Shown: positions 58,101 to 64,000 of the stretch, piece by piece
Layout of the letters: each line of letters starts with the position of its first letter
Numbering within the stretch: the first letter of the stretch is position 1
Source of the DNA: Leguminivora glycinivorella
Taxonomy: Eukaryota; Arthropoda; Insecta; Lepidoptera; Tortricidae
Direction: 5' to 3'
Assembly: GCF_023078275.1 (NCBI RefSeq)
Contig: NC_062975.1
Location: 7,849,141-7,913,140 of the forward strand
Length of the DNA stretch: 64,000 bases
Made by a program: the position numbers and the translations under genes
Notes under the pieces: model-generated
Databases searched by the model: none
Told to the model about the DNA's origin: nothing
Seen by the model: the letters and a program-made list of their open reading frames with translations, nothing else

Positions 58101-60196
58101 TACGGAGTTACATATGTCTCTGGTAGAGGCTATGCTCTAGAAAATGAACATTGCTAAACTAGCGTATGTATCGTTCTTCAGTACCTAATATAAAATAATT
58201 TGACTCTAGTAGTACTTACATGTAGTTAAAACGAGTTGCACAAACAAATTTGTTCAGTCATAATATTTGTTTGTACAAAGTGCAATATAAAACTTACTTG
58301 TAATAAGCTGATGTTGGTTTTTGACTTCGTCTGTCGTCTTTTTAGCTGTTTCGTCGGGCGGAAATTTGTTAAATTATCTTCTGTATGAAACGAGTATATC
58401 GTCACTCTGTTCCCTCCTGCAAATAAAAAAAAATAAGGCATAAAGATGTTCAGAATATAAAACTAATATAAAATTACTAGTTTTTGCCCCCGGCTTCGCT
58501 CGCGTTAAATTCGCGAAAATTGTGGAATGGTCTATACAAACGTCCATCCACATTTTAGGTAAGTGGGGGATCAGAAATAGACAAAAAGTAGCCCACGTCA
58601 CTTTCCATCCCTTCAACCATCTCCACATAAAAAATCACGTCAAATCGTCGCTCCATTTTGCCGTGAAAGACAGACAAACAAACAGAGACTCACACTTTCC
58701 AAGATTTGAATTGCAAGAGTACACTGTCATTACATAAAGACGGAGTAATTAAAACTCGTTTGTAAGCAGAACGCAGTAATAAGGCTCTTTTTTTTATTGA
58801 AACGAAGATACTCCTCGTAGTATGCAAAGCCTGACATTCAAGTTTATTGGATGGTCGTTTCCTGTAAGCGTATTGTGTGACTGAACTTCAATGGATCCTG
58901 TATTCCTTTAATATCATTAAGGTAAGCTTACCAACCGACCGCCTTTTCTATTGGTCAGTTGGATTTTACGTTTACTATACCACTGAAAAATAAGGGTAGA
59001 GTGCTTACTACATACTACAACAGTTTTTTGTACCAAATCATTATTATCTTCATAGCTCAACTTCTAACATCGAGTAGCGATATCATTAGTACTTGACACT
59101 AGATTTCATAAAAGTTGCTACTGATAAAAATGTATCGCTTTACAATTGTGTCGCTTAACTTCAAACTCGGGTAAAACCATTCTGCTATAAGGTTGATTCC
59201 TTTTCAGATTATATATATTTTAGACATAATCAACCATAAAGCAGAATAGATTTACCGGACTTCATAATTTTTAAAAGTCAGTTTGATCAGTATAAGGAGA
59301 ATAGCCTACAGTTCAATTCTTCGCCTTTGTTACAGGCCCCACTCTGTATATATTTTTAGACATAATCTTGAAGTTAAGTTAAGCGACACAATTGACAACA
59401 ATTATACGTGGGCACGATATTACAATCATGTAGAATTAGTTGAAAATAGCGGTTCGATGTTAGCTTAGCGTTATTGTTCAGTATTTTATCATTTACCGCG
59501 ACATCTATTGTCAAGTAACAATACTGCTGCCACTACTCAACGCTAAATAGATAAGATGCTCAGAGTGAGACTTCTGTCCAACCTAAGCATTTTCTCTAAG
59601 ATAAAATTATCAGTTATTATCATATTACTCACCAGCAGCCAATAAAAAGTGGTCCCTGTCCGCCACGGCCAGCGCTGACAGATCGTGGGCCACGGCGATG
59701 GTGCGCAGGAGCTGCGCCGTGTGTAAACTGTACACGTAACTACGCTGGTCTAAGCAGCCCACCGCAGCGCGCAATCAGTCGTGGGCCACGCAGAAACACT
59801 TTATAATAAACTATAATTTAAGTATAATACTCACCGGCAGCCAATAAGAAGTGGTCTCTGTCCGCCACGGCCAGCGCTGACAGATCGTGAGTGCGCAGGA
59901 GCTGCGCCGTGTGTAAACTGTACACGTAAATACGCTGGTCTAAGCAGCCCACCGCAGCGCGCAATCAGTCGTGGGCCACGCAGAAACACTTTATAATAAA
60001 CTATAATTTAAGTATAATACTCACCGGCAGCCAATAAGAAGTGGTCTCTGTCCGCCACGGCCAGCGCCGACAGATCGTGGGCCACGGCGATGGTGCGCAG
60101 GAGCTGCGCCGTGTGTAAACTGTACACGTATATGCGTTGGTCCGAGCATCCCACTGCGGCGCGCGACGAGTCGTGGGCCACGCAGAAACATTTTAA
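46089..60196 (-). CDS. WD40-repeat protein gene, NWD-type candidate (12 exons, partial)
   Basis: Exons from 5-prime to 3-prime are 60,196-60,025; 58,416-58,298; 54,509-54,249; 53,879-53,710; 51,755-51,561; 51,150-50,952; 50,495-50,358; 49,994-49,908; 49,317-49,173; 48,520-48,448; 47,087-46,983; and 46,164-46,089. All introns are GT-AG, and the phases join into about 580 residues. The first seven exons encode WD40 blades (GHMGHVTCVTFSP, SGSEDRTVVVWQL, GSMDMSLKVWKL, VVSGSWDCNLIVWD). The later ones encode a basic-acidic tail (KRPMRRLLKKEVSLDTYTWQ, RLDSSDEEHTPVEEQ). As I recall the family, this resembles the C-terminal region of NACHT/WD (NWD) proteins, which act as scaffolds in the cytoplasm. 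The NACHT part is not visible. Exons are missing at both ends. Confidence 0.75.
46651..46755. mobile_element. Near-perfect hairpin MITE
   Basis: GCATGGTCGCGTGATAAACG, then CGGGCCGTCCCTATCGCA, returns inverted as TGCGATAGGGACGGCCCGAT, then ATCGCACGACCATGC, with a loop of about 8 bases. It is non-coding. Confidence 0.85.
46817..46896 (+). repeat. tRNA-like sequence (SINE head or tRNA pseudogene)
   Basis: CTTCTG at 46,818 pairs with CGGAAG at 46,890 as an acceptor-like stem. TAGCTCAATTAGTTAAAGG is A-box-like and GGTTCAAGTC is B-box-like. The spacing is longer than in a normal tRNA and the anticodon arm does not fold. It is not called as a functional tRNA. Confidence 0.4.
46983..47087 (-). CDS. 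WD gene exon 11
   Basis: 35 codons: VSLGPEEAAIAQSQHFDQLE, then ALWNKVSPPRRRSNK. The acceptor is TTTAATAG and the donor is GTAACT. Confidence 0.75.
47354..47530 (+). repeat. Dispersed repeat, GCGGCTTCGCTCGCG family (copy 1)
   Basis: Contains CCCGCGGCTTCGCTCGCGTT, AAAAAGTAGCCTATGTCACT and CGTCGCTCCGTTTTGCCGTG, then ACACACTTTCCCATTTATAA. Other copies lie at 58,477-58,700 and 60,241-60,490, with a piece at 49,070-49,150. All lie in or next to introns of the WD gene. Confidence 0.75.
48448..48520 (-). CDS. WD gene exon 10
   Basis: 24 codons: FSVSASMEEISKIQEAKNKD, then LGSQ. The acceptor CATTTTTAG and donor GTAAAC fit, and the phases match. Confidence 0.7.
49173..49317 (-). CDS. WD gene exon 9
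   Basis: Reads ELRPLAPKRPMRRLLKKEVS, then LDTYTWQKKYGHLTSAAMMA, QVDERLKR. This is a basic region followed by a helix. The acceptor is TCTGAACAG and the donor is GTGAGA. Confidence 0.8.
49515..49672. mobile_element. Small inverted-repeat element related to 44,674-45,389
   Basis: GACTCACCAAAGCTGGCACG with GAATGAACGA at the left and TGTCAGCTCTTGTGAATCG at the right match the ends of the 716-bp element. Confidence 0.45.
49908..49994 (-). CDS. WD gene exon 8
   Basis: Reads CLPIICLHNTPATYVKIPTY, then AAPTKNAD, joining in phase to exons 7 and 9. It lies just past the last WD blade. Confidence 0.65.
50092..50231. mobile_element. Hairpin MITE in an intron
   Basis: GTACGGTCACGGACTTTAAT, then GATCCACTCCTAGCTCATTT, returns inverted as AAATGAGCTAGAAGTGGATC, then GTCCGTGACTGTAC. 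It lies between exons 8 and 7 of the WD gene. Confidence 0.85.
50358..50495 (-). CDS. WD gene exon 7
   Basis: Reads AEDKTLIIWETKRGLALTSL and ends LLDRG. The acceptor is TTTGTAAG and the donor is GTAAGA. This completes the last clear WD blade. Confidence 0.8.
50697..50878 (-). pseudogene. Decayed and rearranged duplicate of WD exon 6
   Basis: Bases 50,769-50,878 match the second half of exon 6 (for example GTCAAGGTTACAGGGGATGG on the minus strand). A short match to another exon 6 segment (GACACGACTTGCATCTTGTT) lies at about 50,703. The order of the pieces differs from the exon, so the copy has been rearranged. Confidence 0.75.
50952..51150 (-). CDS. WD gene exon 6
   Basis: VLVGHSDIVTCVAVAI, VVSGSWDCNLIVWDMNTGAD and LSGHLGKVTSVKVTGDGSIA give one and a half blades. 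The acceptor is GGTTTAG and the donor is GTTAGT. Phase 1 at the end fits exon 7. Confidence 0.88.
51561..51755 (-). CDS. WD gene exon 5
   Basis: 65 codons, phase 0, with VLSDGDNSVRIWAL, an insert rich in glycine, and QHVVTGSMDMSLKVWKLDG. The donor is GTTGGT, weaker than its neighbours. Confidence 0.85.
51843..52077. repeat. Dispersed repeat with CCCATAAAGGGGTAGGC motif (copy 3, reversed)
   Basis: Has the same family and orientation as 31,740-32,029. It lies in the intron between exons 4 and 5 of the WD gene. Confidence 0.8.
52912..53475 (-). mobile_element. LINE 3-prime fragment in an intron
   Basis: A 5-prime-truncated non-LTR element. The minus strand gives a residual RT C-terminus (53,083-53,412) followed by an AT-rich tail. 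Its insertion in the intron before WD exon 5 does not affect splice sites. Confidence 0.7.
53083..53412 (-). pseudogene. Reverse transcriptase C-terminal fragment
   Basis: Reads NMIARRFARCSRDSKITLFR, YKALQVQYNNAFRVLMGLLR and MFADAGVTCFKAAMRLRATS. The YNNAFRVL and ADAGV motifs are familiar from the C-terminus of a widespread moth LINE family. RT catalytic motifs are absent. Confidence 0.75.
53710..53879 (-). CDS. WD gene exon 4, with one-base frame break
   Basis: The acceptor TTTCATAG and donor GTGAGT bracket 170 bases. The first part reads GHSAALQSLLMMSDNRRAMS and the last part reads DRARNVHVWLVDSGIVLHST, which together make a WD blade. They lie in frames offset by one base near 53,820, where ATGTCGGCGACC is one base too short. 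This is either a real frameshift or an assembly or consensus error. Confidence 0.75.
54067..54207 (-). pseudogene. Decayed duplicate of WD exon 3
   Basis: In the intron just after exon 3, the frame repeats QATLNSHMGHVTCITFSPNN, then VLMLSGSDNR. It then shifts and loses the terminal VVVWQL. It covers the second half of exon 3 only. Confidence 0.85.
54249..54509 (-). CDS. WD gene exon 3, two blades
   Basis: 87 codons, phase 0 at both ends. It encodes SCLEVSRDGQLAASGCARGL, then VRVWQL, and GHMGHVTCVTFSPNNLLVLS, then GSEDRTVVVWQL. These are two textbook WD40 blades with GH and W anchor residues. The acceptor TTTACCAG and donor GTAAGA are good. Confidence 0.88.
55305..55425. repeat. GC-rich imperfect inverted repeat
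   Basis: CGTGGCTTGCGTGGGCGACG with GTCGCGCGATGGTCGCGCGA pairs imperfectly with GCGACGGCCCACGTAAG. MITE-like. Confidence 0.5.
55717..56218 (-). pseudogene. Mariner-like transposase, N-terminal half
   Basis: From ATG at about 56,218 the frame reads SGHSAAEAVRNICQRVAP, AKRWFQRFRSGDFSLSDQPK, SGRPVKIDV and ELGCSHVTIETHLHELGK, then GDEKWVLY with the first catalytic aspartate, after which it ends at the foldback arm. Two stops interrupt it, at codon 4 (TAA) and before ATAKRW (TAG). The other catalytic residues are missing. It is a different mariner lineage from that at 33,602. Confidence 0.85.
56690..56765. repeat. Palindromic CCGGGAAA repeat
   Basis: ATTACCGGGATTTCCCGGGA and AACCGGGAAATACCGGGAGC form overlapping palindromes of the type found inside hAT-like MITEs. 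Confidence 0.5.
56938..57007. mobile_element. Small hairpin inside the foldback loop
   Basis: TTTAAAATTGCAAACGGGAC, then TTAAT returns inverted as ATTAAGTCCCGTTCGCAATT, then TTAAA. A 70-base MITE-like hairpin. Confidence 0.8.
57303..57424. repeat. Dispersed repeat with CCCATAAAGGGGTAGGC motif (copy 4, partial)
   Basis: Same orientation as 10,600-10,860 but ending at GAAACTGTGACAGTG. Its start abuts the right end of the foldback element. Confidence 0.75.
58298..58416 (-). CDS. WD gene exon 2
   Basis: The acceptor TTTGCAG and donor GTAAGT bracket GGNRVTIYSFHTEDNLTNF, then a basic stretch KQLKRRQTKSKT and ISLLQ. The phases fit both neighbours. Confidence 0.75.
58477..58700 (+). repeat. Dispersed repeat, GCGGCTTCGCTCGCG family (copy 2)
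   Basis: Contains CCCGGCTTCGCTCGCGTTAA, AAGTAGCCCACGTCACTTTC and GTCGCTCCATTTTGCCGTGA. It lies in the intron before WD exon 2. Confidence 0.75.
59168..59258. mobile_element. Small MITE, GGGTAAAACCATTCTGC ends
   Basis: GGGTAAAACCATTCTGCTAT and AAGGTTGATT return inverted as AATCAACC and AAAGCAGAATAGATTTACC. A decayed relative lies at about 39,700-39,780. Confidence 0.65.
59633..59990 (-). pseudogene. Two decayed tandem copies of that WD exon
   Basis: Copies at 59,835-59,990 and 59,633-59,800 repeat the exon plus about 30 bases of the following intron, giving a 190-bp unit. Both carry TGA where the intact exon has the serine codon after HD. The middle copy also lacks about 12 bases. The donors GTGAGT remain, but the polypyrimidine tract at the acceptor is lost. 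They are therefore unlikely to be spliced in. Confidence 0.85.
60025..60196 (-). CDS. WD gene exon 1 of those seen
   Basis: The acceptor CCCAAACAG and donor GTGAGT bracket a frame reading FCVAHDSSRAAVGCSDQRIY, then VYSLHTAQLLR and DRDHFLLAAG, which is one WD blade. It ends in phase 1, matched by the next exon. Two decayed tandem copies follow it. Confidence 0.8.
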
Positions 60197-60240
60197 CTGT
60201 TTGGGAAAACAAACAATAAATACATAGGTACAATTATAGG

Positions 60241-60490
60241 TAGGTAGCTTTTGCTTGCGGATTCGCTTGCGTTAAATTCGAAAATTATGAAATGCTCCAT
60301 ACAAACTTCCACCCCCCATTTTAGGAAAGTGGGGGGTTAGATACTCGTAGAAACAAAAAGTACCTAGCCTATGTCACTCTCCATCCCTTCGACTATCTCC
60401 ACTTAAAAATCACGTCATGTCGTCGCTCCGTTTTGCCTTGAAAGACGAACAAATAAACAGACACACTCTTTTCCATAAGTATGGATCCTA
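60241..60490 (+). repeat. Dispersed repeat, GCGGCTTCGCTCGCG family (copy 3)
   Basis: Contains CGTTAAATTCGAAAATTATG, TATGTCACTCTCCATCCCTT and CGTCGCTCCGTTTTGCCTTG. It lies upstream of the first recognised WD exon. Confidence 0.7.
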
Positions 60491-60699
60491 CACAACATCA
60501 CAGTAAGTTTAGCACCCGTCTATCGCGATAGTATCTCAAGCGAGGGTTAAATTACTTTTCTCTTTTAACTGCATAAATAATTTGGGAGACGCGCGACGGA
60601 TAGTTTTGGGGTTACCAAGTGGCGGACCGCTGACCACTTTAATGCGGACCGTGTTGTGTAATTTTATAAGACCGGGCCGCCTGCTGAAGGATCTTATTT

Positions 60700-61190
60700 T
60701 GAAGGGCGCATTTTTTTAACTTATCAATTTATCAAAATATGATTTTCGTAAACACCTATTCATTTTTCAATACCTATCCAACAATTTATCACACGTTGTC
60801 GGAGTGATTGATATACATATTGGCACTAAATTTCAGTTTTCTAGTGCTAACGCACTGAGAGAAAATACAACCAGTTTTCATGTTCGTTCAACAAGTTTTT
60901 TGGTTAAAATAGCGCTTACGTGCTCTTTGGTTCAAACAACAAGCTACTTGTCATTTGAATCGGCAATATATTTGAATCAACAAGTCGATTTTATAAACCA
61001 CATGACACATATTGTTTTAAACATACGTTTGGCTGATTCAAACGGATAAACCGCAACAAGTCGAACTTGTTAAATTCACAATGCAAATTTCTCTCAGTGC
61101 GGTCACTGAGATTATCCGCGGACGGACGGACGGACATGGCGAAACTATAAGGGTTCCTAGTTGACTACGGAACCCTAAAAATGGGACTTT
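60700..61190 (-). repeat. GGTTCCGTAG-family repeat (copy 3), interrupted
   Basis: The sequence CTAGTGCTAACG at 60,841 and GTCACTGAGATTATCCGCGG at 61,102 are contiguous in other copies but are split here by a 250-bp insertion. It ends CTACGGAACCCT at about 61,173. Confidence 0.7.
60851..61101. mobile_element. MITE with CGCACTGAGAGAAA ends, nested
   Basis: CGCACTGAGAGAAAATAC at the left and AATTTCTCTCAGTGCG at the right are inverted. It splits the surrounding repeat. The 81-codon frame across it is not a gene. Confidence 0.75.
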
Positions 61191-61735
61191 CCACCTCCTT
61201 AAACGTTTACACCGCCCCTTTTCACTAGGTAACTTCTTTCAGTATATTGTGTGACCTACACGATATTCACTTTTATACGAATTATTCAGGCAAACATATA
61301 CCATAAAACAAAAAACCTTCACGAGACTTCACATTCACACGTACCGAATAGATGGATAGCTGTGTAAACGTGGGCAGTTAGCACTACGTAGCGAGTAATG
61401 CAATAAGGCAGAGCTCGAGAGCCACTTACAATAAATCAGCTGTATTTTATTTCCACTACTGGGGAATAACTAAGGGCTAAAGCAATTTAGAGACCCTCAA
61501 TTACCTCGTCCGGAGAAGTTGGAAGATACGCGATACGGCGCTATAGCGGTTGATTGTTAGCCCCTTTAACCACATTGAAGAGTGGAAGGGTTGGAATTGA
61601 TATACCCATTTGATTAAATCGTTAGATCAATCAGTAATATCTGGGCGACCGAGCTTAGCTCGGTTCTATTTTAATATATCACGTCTTTAGATAAAAAAAA
61701 AACTCTTATAAATACAAAAACAAAAAAAAGGACAA
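61191..61735. other. No gene seen
   Basis: Unique sequence upstream of the WD gene. I found no further WD exon with acceptable splice sites. Confidence 0.35.
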
Positions 61736-61850
61736 AAAACAAAAACTTAATTTCTGGCCGGGATTCGAAACCCTGACACCTACGATCTATCTGCGTACAT
61801 TAGACCGACCTCGTACGACTGAGCTAAGCGGAATCGATGCGCGCGCGGCG
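61736..61850 (-). repeat. tRNA-derived SINE head
   Basis: On the minus strand CGCTTAGCTCAGTCGTACGA is A-box-like and GGTTTCGAATCCCGGCCAG is a good B-box. The length between the boxes exceeds a normal tRNA. Confidence 0.55.
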
Positions 61851-61859
61851 AAATTAACG

Positions 61860-62150
61860 AACATATTTTACAATACAATACAAATACTCTTTATTGCACA
61901 CCTCAATACACGAAACAACATAGCAAGTATAAACAACGTTTACGTTACGTTTACTAACGCGAAAGAAAAACCCATGAAAACTCGAAAATTCGCGATTTCC
62001 GGGATCTAAGGCTACGCTAGATCGATTTTTCACCCCCGAAAACCCCCACATAACAAATTTCAGCGAAATCGTTAGAGCTGTTTCCGAGATCGTCGGTATA
62101 AATAAATATACAAGAATACTCGTTTAAAAGTATAAGATAGAAATAAGCTT
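61860..62150. repeat. LINE or SINE tail mixture
   Basis: CAAATACTCTTTATTGCACA is a tail I recall from moth CR1-like LINEs. ATTTCCGGGATCTAAGGCTA and CAAATTTCAGCGAAATCGTT come from another dispersed family. The 65-codon minus frame belongs to these repeats. Confidence 0.5.
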
Positions 62151-63352
62151 TGAATGTCTATGTAAGAGATATACTTGACACATACTTCGGAAAAGGCTTA
62201 ACACCTGTCTAATACGAGTAATATGGAATACAATTTTATTTACATTTAGTAATAGGTAGTAGGTATTCAAATAAAATGATATTTTTGACTAGTGTAATAA
62301 AATCGCCGTCTAGTAAAATAGTGCAATTAAAGTGTAATGGAAATCATGTCTTGAAAATTCAAATAATGAGTTGTAATGGCAATGGGGCAAATCTCGAATG
62401 GGGGGCAAATGTAACTGGTCCATTTTTTCCATGTTTCTCTAAATTCTATTTAAAATCTGTAACTATTAAATTAACACCTTATATAAAGCTAAACATTGTT
62501 GTAAATTCAAAAGATACTTATTCCGGTTGTTAACCCGAATAAGCAACATTTTAGTTGAAAATTGTCGCGACGTGCTATCTGGTAACCGCAAACAGTGAAT
62601 TAATACCTTTTGTGATGCATTTAATGCTAAAGTTAGTCGTTCAGTATGGAGACTGTGGAGTAACGAGCCGTGGCAAGTTTAGGGGTAATTGTTGGGCAGT
62701 GTTGCCCTGAGTTAATTAAGCTAGGAACAAATTATGGAACGAGTCCGCGGACGCGCGTCCTCTGCCGCGATCTATAGATAATACACTAAATTGTGCAAAA
62801 CTATCGGACGTACTCGTAAGCCGTGGACGTGGACTTAAGCGCACGGACGGCCGGATTTTATTATAGGACGGATATTCTTACAATAGATTGTTTGGCCGGA
62901 TAAATATCAAGAAATCATCGCTATTCGGTGGGTAATCATCATCAATCATTTAAGAGTTGGACTCTTGTCGGTGAGCGTAGTGAACTTCCATGAGTGCCGT
63001 TTTATGTGCCTCCTTTTGACTTCCTGATACGACACAACGTTGATTTACTGAACTTCATCGGCAAAATGCGACCTTTGTTCAAATGTTAATCGCGTTTAAT
63101 AATTATGGCCTGCTGGATGTGTGAATTTTTCAATTTTTTTAATTTAATATTAATATCGCTTATGACGTTCTGCATGGCAAAACAAATTTAGTATGGGTTA
63201 ACCGCACATTGTTCTGGCGATTCTCAATGTTTTGAAGACTGCATATTTGTTAAGATCTATACGGGTAGATGTTTGCTATAACGCCACCCTAGGCTTGACC
63301 CTATCGTCATTTTGTAGATTGTAGATAGGCATGGATAAATTCGCACTTTAAT
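62151..63352. other. No gene seen
   Basis: Contains a partial MITE copy (62,384-62,440) and otherwise unique DNA. The 85-codon frame at 62,276-62,533 overlaps that MITE and is unlikely to be real. Confidence 0.4.
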
Positions 63353-63430
63353 CCACATCCGTGGCGCAGTTGGTAATGGCTAAGCATAATCGCTTTTCGA
63401 ATCCTGATTACGGAGGTGTGAATTACATAA
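63353..63430 (+). repeat. Degenerate tRNA-like sequence
   Basis: CCGTGGCGCAGTTGGTAATG is A-box-like and TTTTCGAATCCTGATTACG is a weak B-box. Probably an old SINE head. Confidence 0.4.
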
Positions 63431-63689
63431 AAAAACAGATTTTTCCAATTTAAAAATAAATAAAAATGACAATTAAAATATCGGCCTTAATGGGAAAACG
63501 TAAGTTTTTCAGTTTTTGTATTTTTTTCAAGAAATACTTGGGCTCATATGTGTAGATGTTGATGCACTAAACGAAAAAAGATAAGTAATATTTATATTTG
63601 CTGTGCTTTATTTGGGAAAGATTTTTTTAATAAAAGTCAAGATCGCCAACAGTCACCAGTAACAATAACCTAACCACAAAATTAAAATT

Positions 63690-63865
63690 TTGAAAAAGCC
63701 CCGACATAGTGGACCGATTTTCATGAAACATGGCTAGGAACACACTCGACTAACTCAGCTTTCAAACAAAAAGAAACTAAATCTAAATCGGTTCATCCGT
63801 TCGGGAGCTACGACGCCACAGTCAAACTTATAACACCCCGTCGTTTTTGCGTCGGGGGTTAAAAA
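63690..63865. repeat. Dispersed repeat, CGTCGTTTTTGCGTCGGGGG
   Basis: CCGATTTTCATGAAACATGG and GGTTCATCCGTTCGGGAGCT lead to CCCCGTCGTTTTTGCGTCGG. I recognise this as a dispersed insect repeat by wording only. It is non-coding. Confidence 0.45.
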
Positions 63866-64000
63866 TAATGCTGCATAAATAACTGACACGCAATTATGGC
63901 TCTAGAAAAACGATTGTGTTCGATATTTTTTGTGCGATTATGCGATATGAATGCCGGTGACTGTACCTTACACATAAATATAATTATGTATAACAAAAAT

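Noticed and set aside
60804..61049. 81-codon plus-strand frame
   Set aside because: It spans the junction of two nested repeats, so it cannot be an ancestral gene.
1..64000. CRISPR arrays, prophage or bacterial defence islands
   Set aside because: The repeats are dispersed or inverted, not regularly spaced direct repeats with spacers, and the genes are spliced and eukaryotic.

Overview
This is a window of an animal nuclear genome, most likely a lepidopteran (moth or butterfly). That assignment is an inference. It rests on spliced genes with GT-AG introns, AT-rich non-coding DNA, a mariner element, CR1/Jockey-type and I-type LINEs, tRNA-derived SINE tails and many short inverted-repeat elements of kinds I recognise from moths. 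No bacterial operons, rRNA genes or CRISPR arrays are present. Most of the sequence is transposon-derived, and most short open frames are chance or repeat-derived.

Layout. From 1 to about 11,400 there is repeat-rich DNA without a host gene. It holds LINE tails, a nested pair of inverted-repeat elements (3124-3529), a 2-kb inverted-repeat element (4680-6727) with an 8-bp-TSD hAT-like MITE inside it, and SINE pieces. From about 11,415 to 20,650 there are insertions three levels deep. A CR1/L2-like LINE is split by a nearly complete I-type LINE (gag, endonuclease, RT, RNase H). The I-type LINE is itself split by a DNA segment carrying an intact three-exon gene for a small Myb/SANT (zeste-type) protein. 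From 20,650 to 31,000 there are MITEs and a CR1-like LINE whose 1004-residue endonuclease-RT frame is intact on the minus strand; it lies inside a cluster with inverted ends. From 31,000 to 38,000 there are repeats, a mariner with one premature stop codon, and another hAT-like MITE. At 38,030-38,990 (minus) is the seven-transmembrane exon of a secretin-like or Methuselah-like receptor. From 38,990 to 46,000 there are MITEs, including a GC-rich one with X-box-like and NRF-1-like motifs.

The main host gene is on the minus strand from 60,196 down to 46,089. Twelve consecutive exons have consistent splice phases and encode WD40 blades followed by a charged C-terminal tail. It looks like the C-terminal part of an NWD-type (NACHT/WD-repeat) protein, and it probably continues beyond both recognised ends. 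Three of its exons have left duplicated, decayed copies in neighbouring introns. One exon shows a one-base frame break that could be real or an assembly error.

The main biological interest is the nested-insertion history, the spliceable Myb-like gene carried inside a retrotransposon, and the repeated exon duplication in the WD-repeat gene. I see no defence system or other clearly new machinery.
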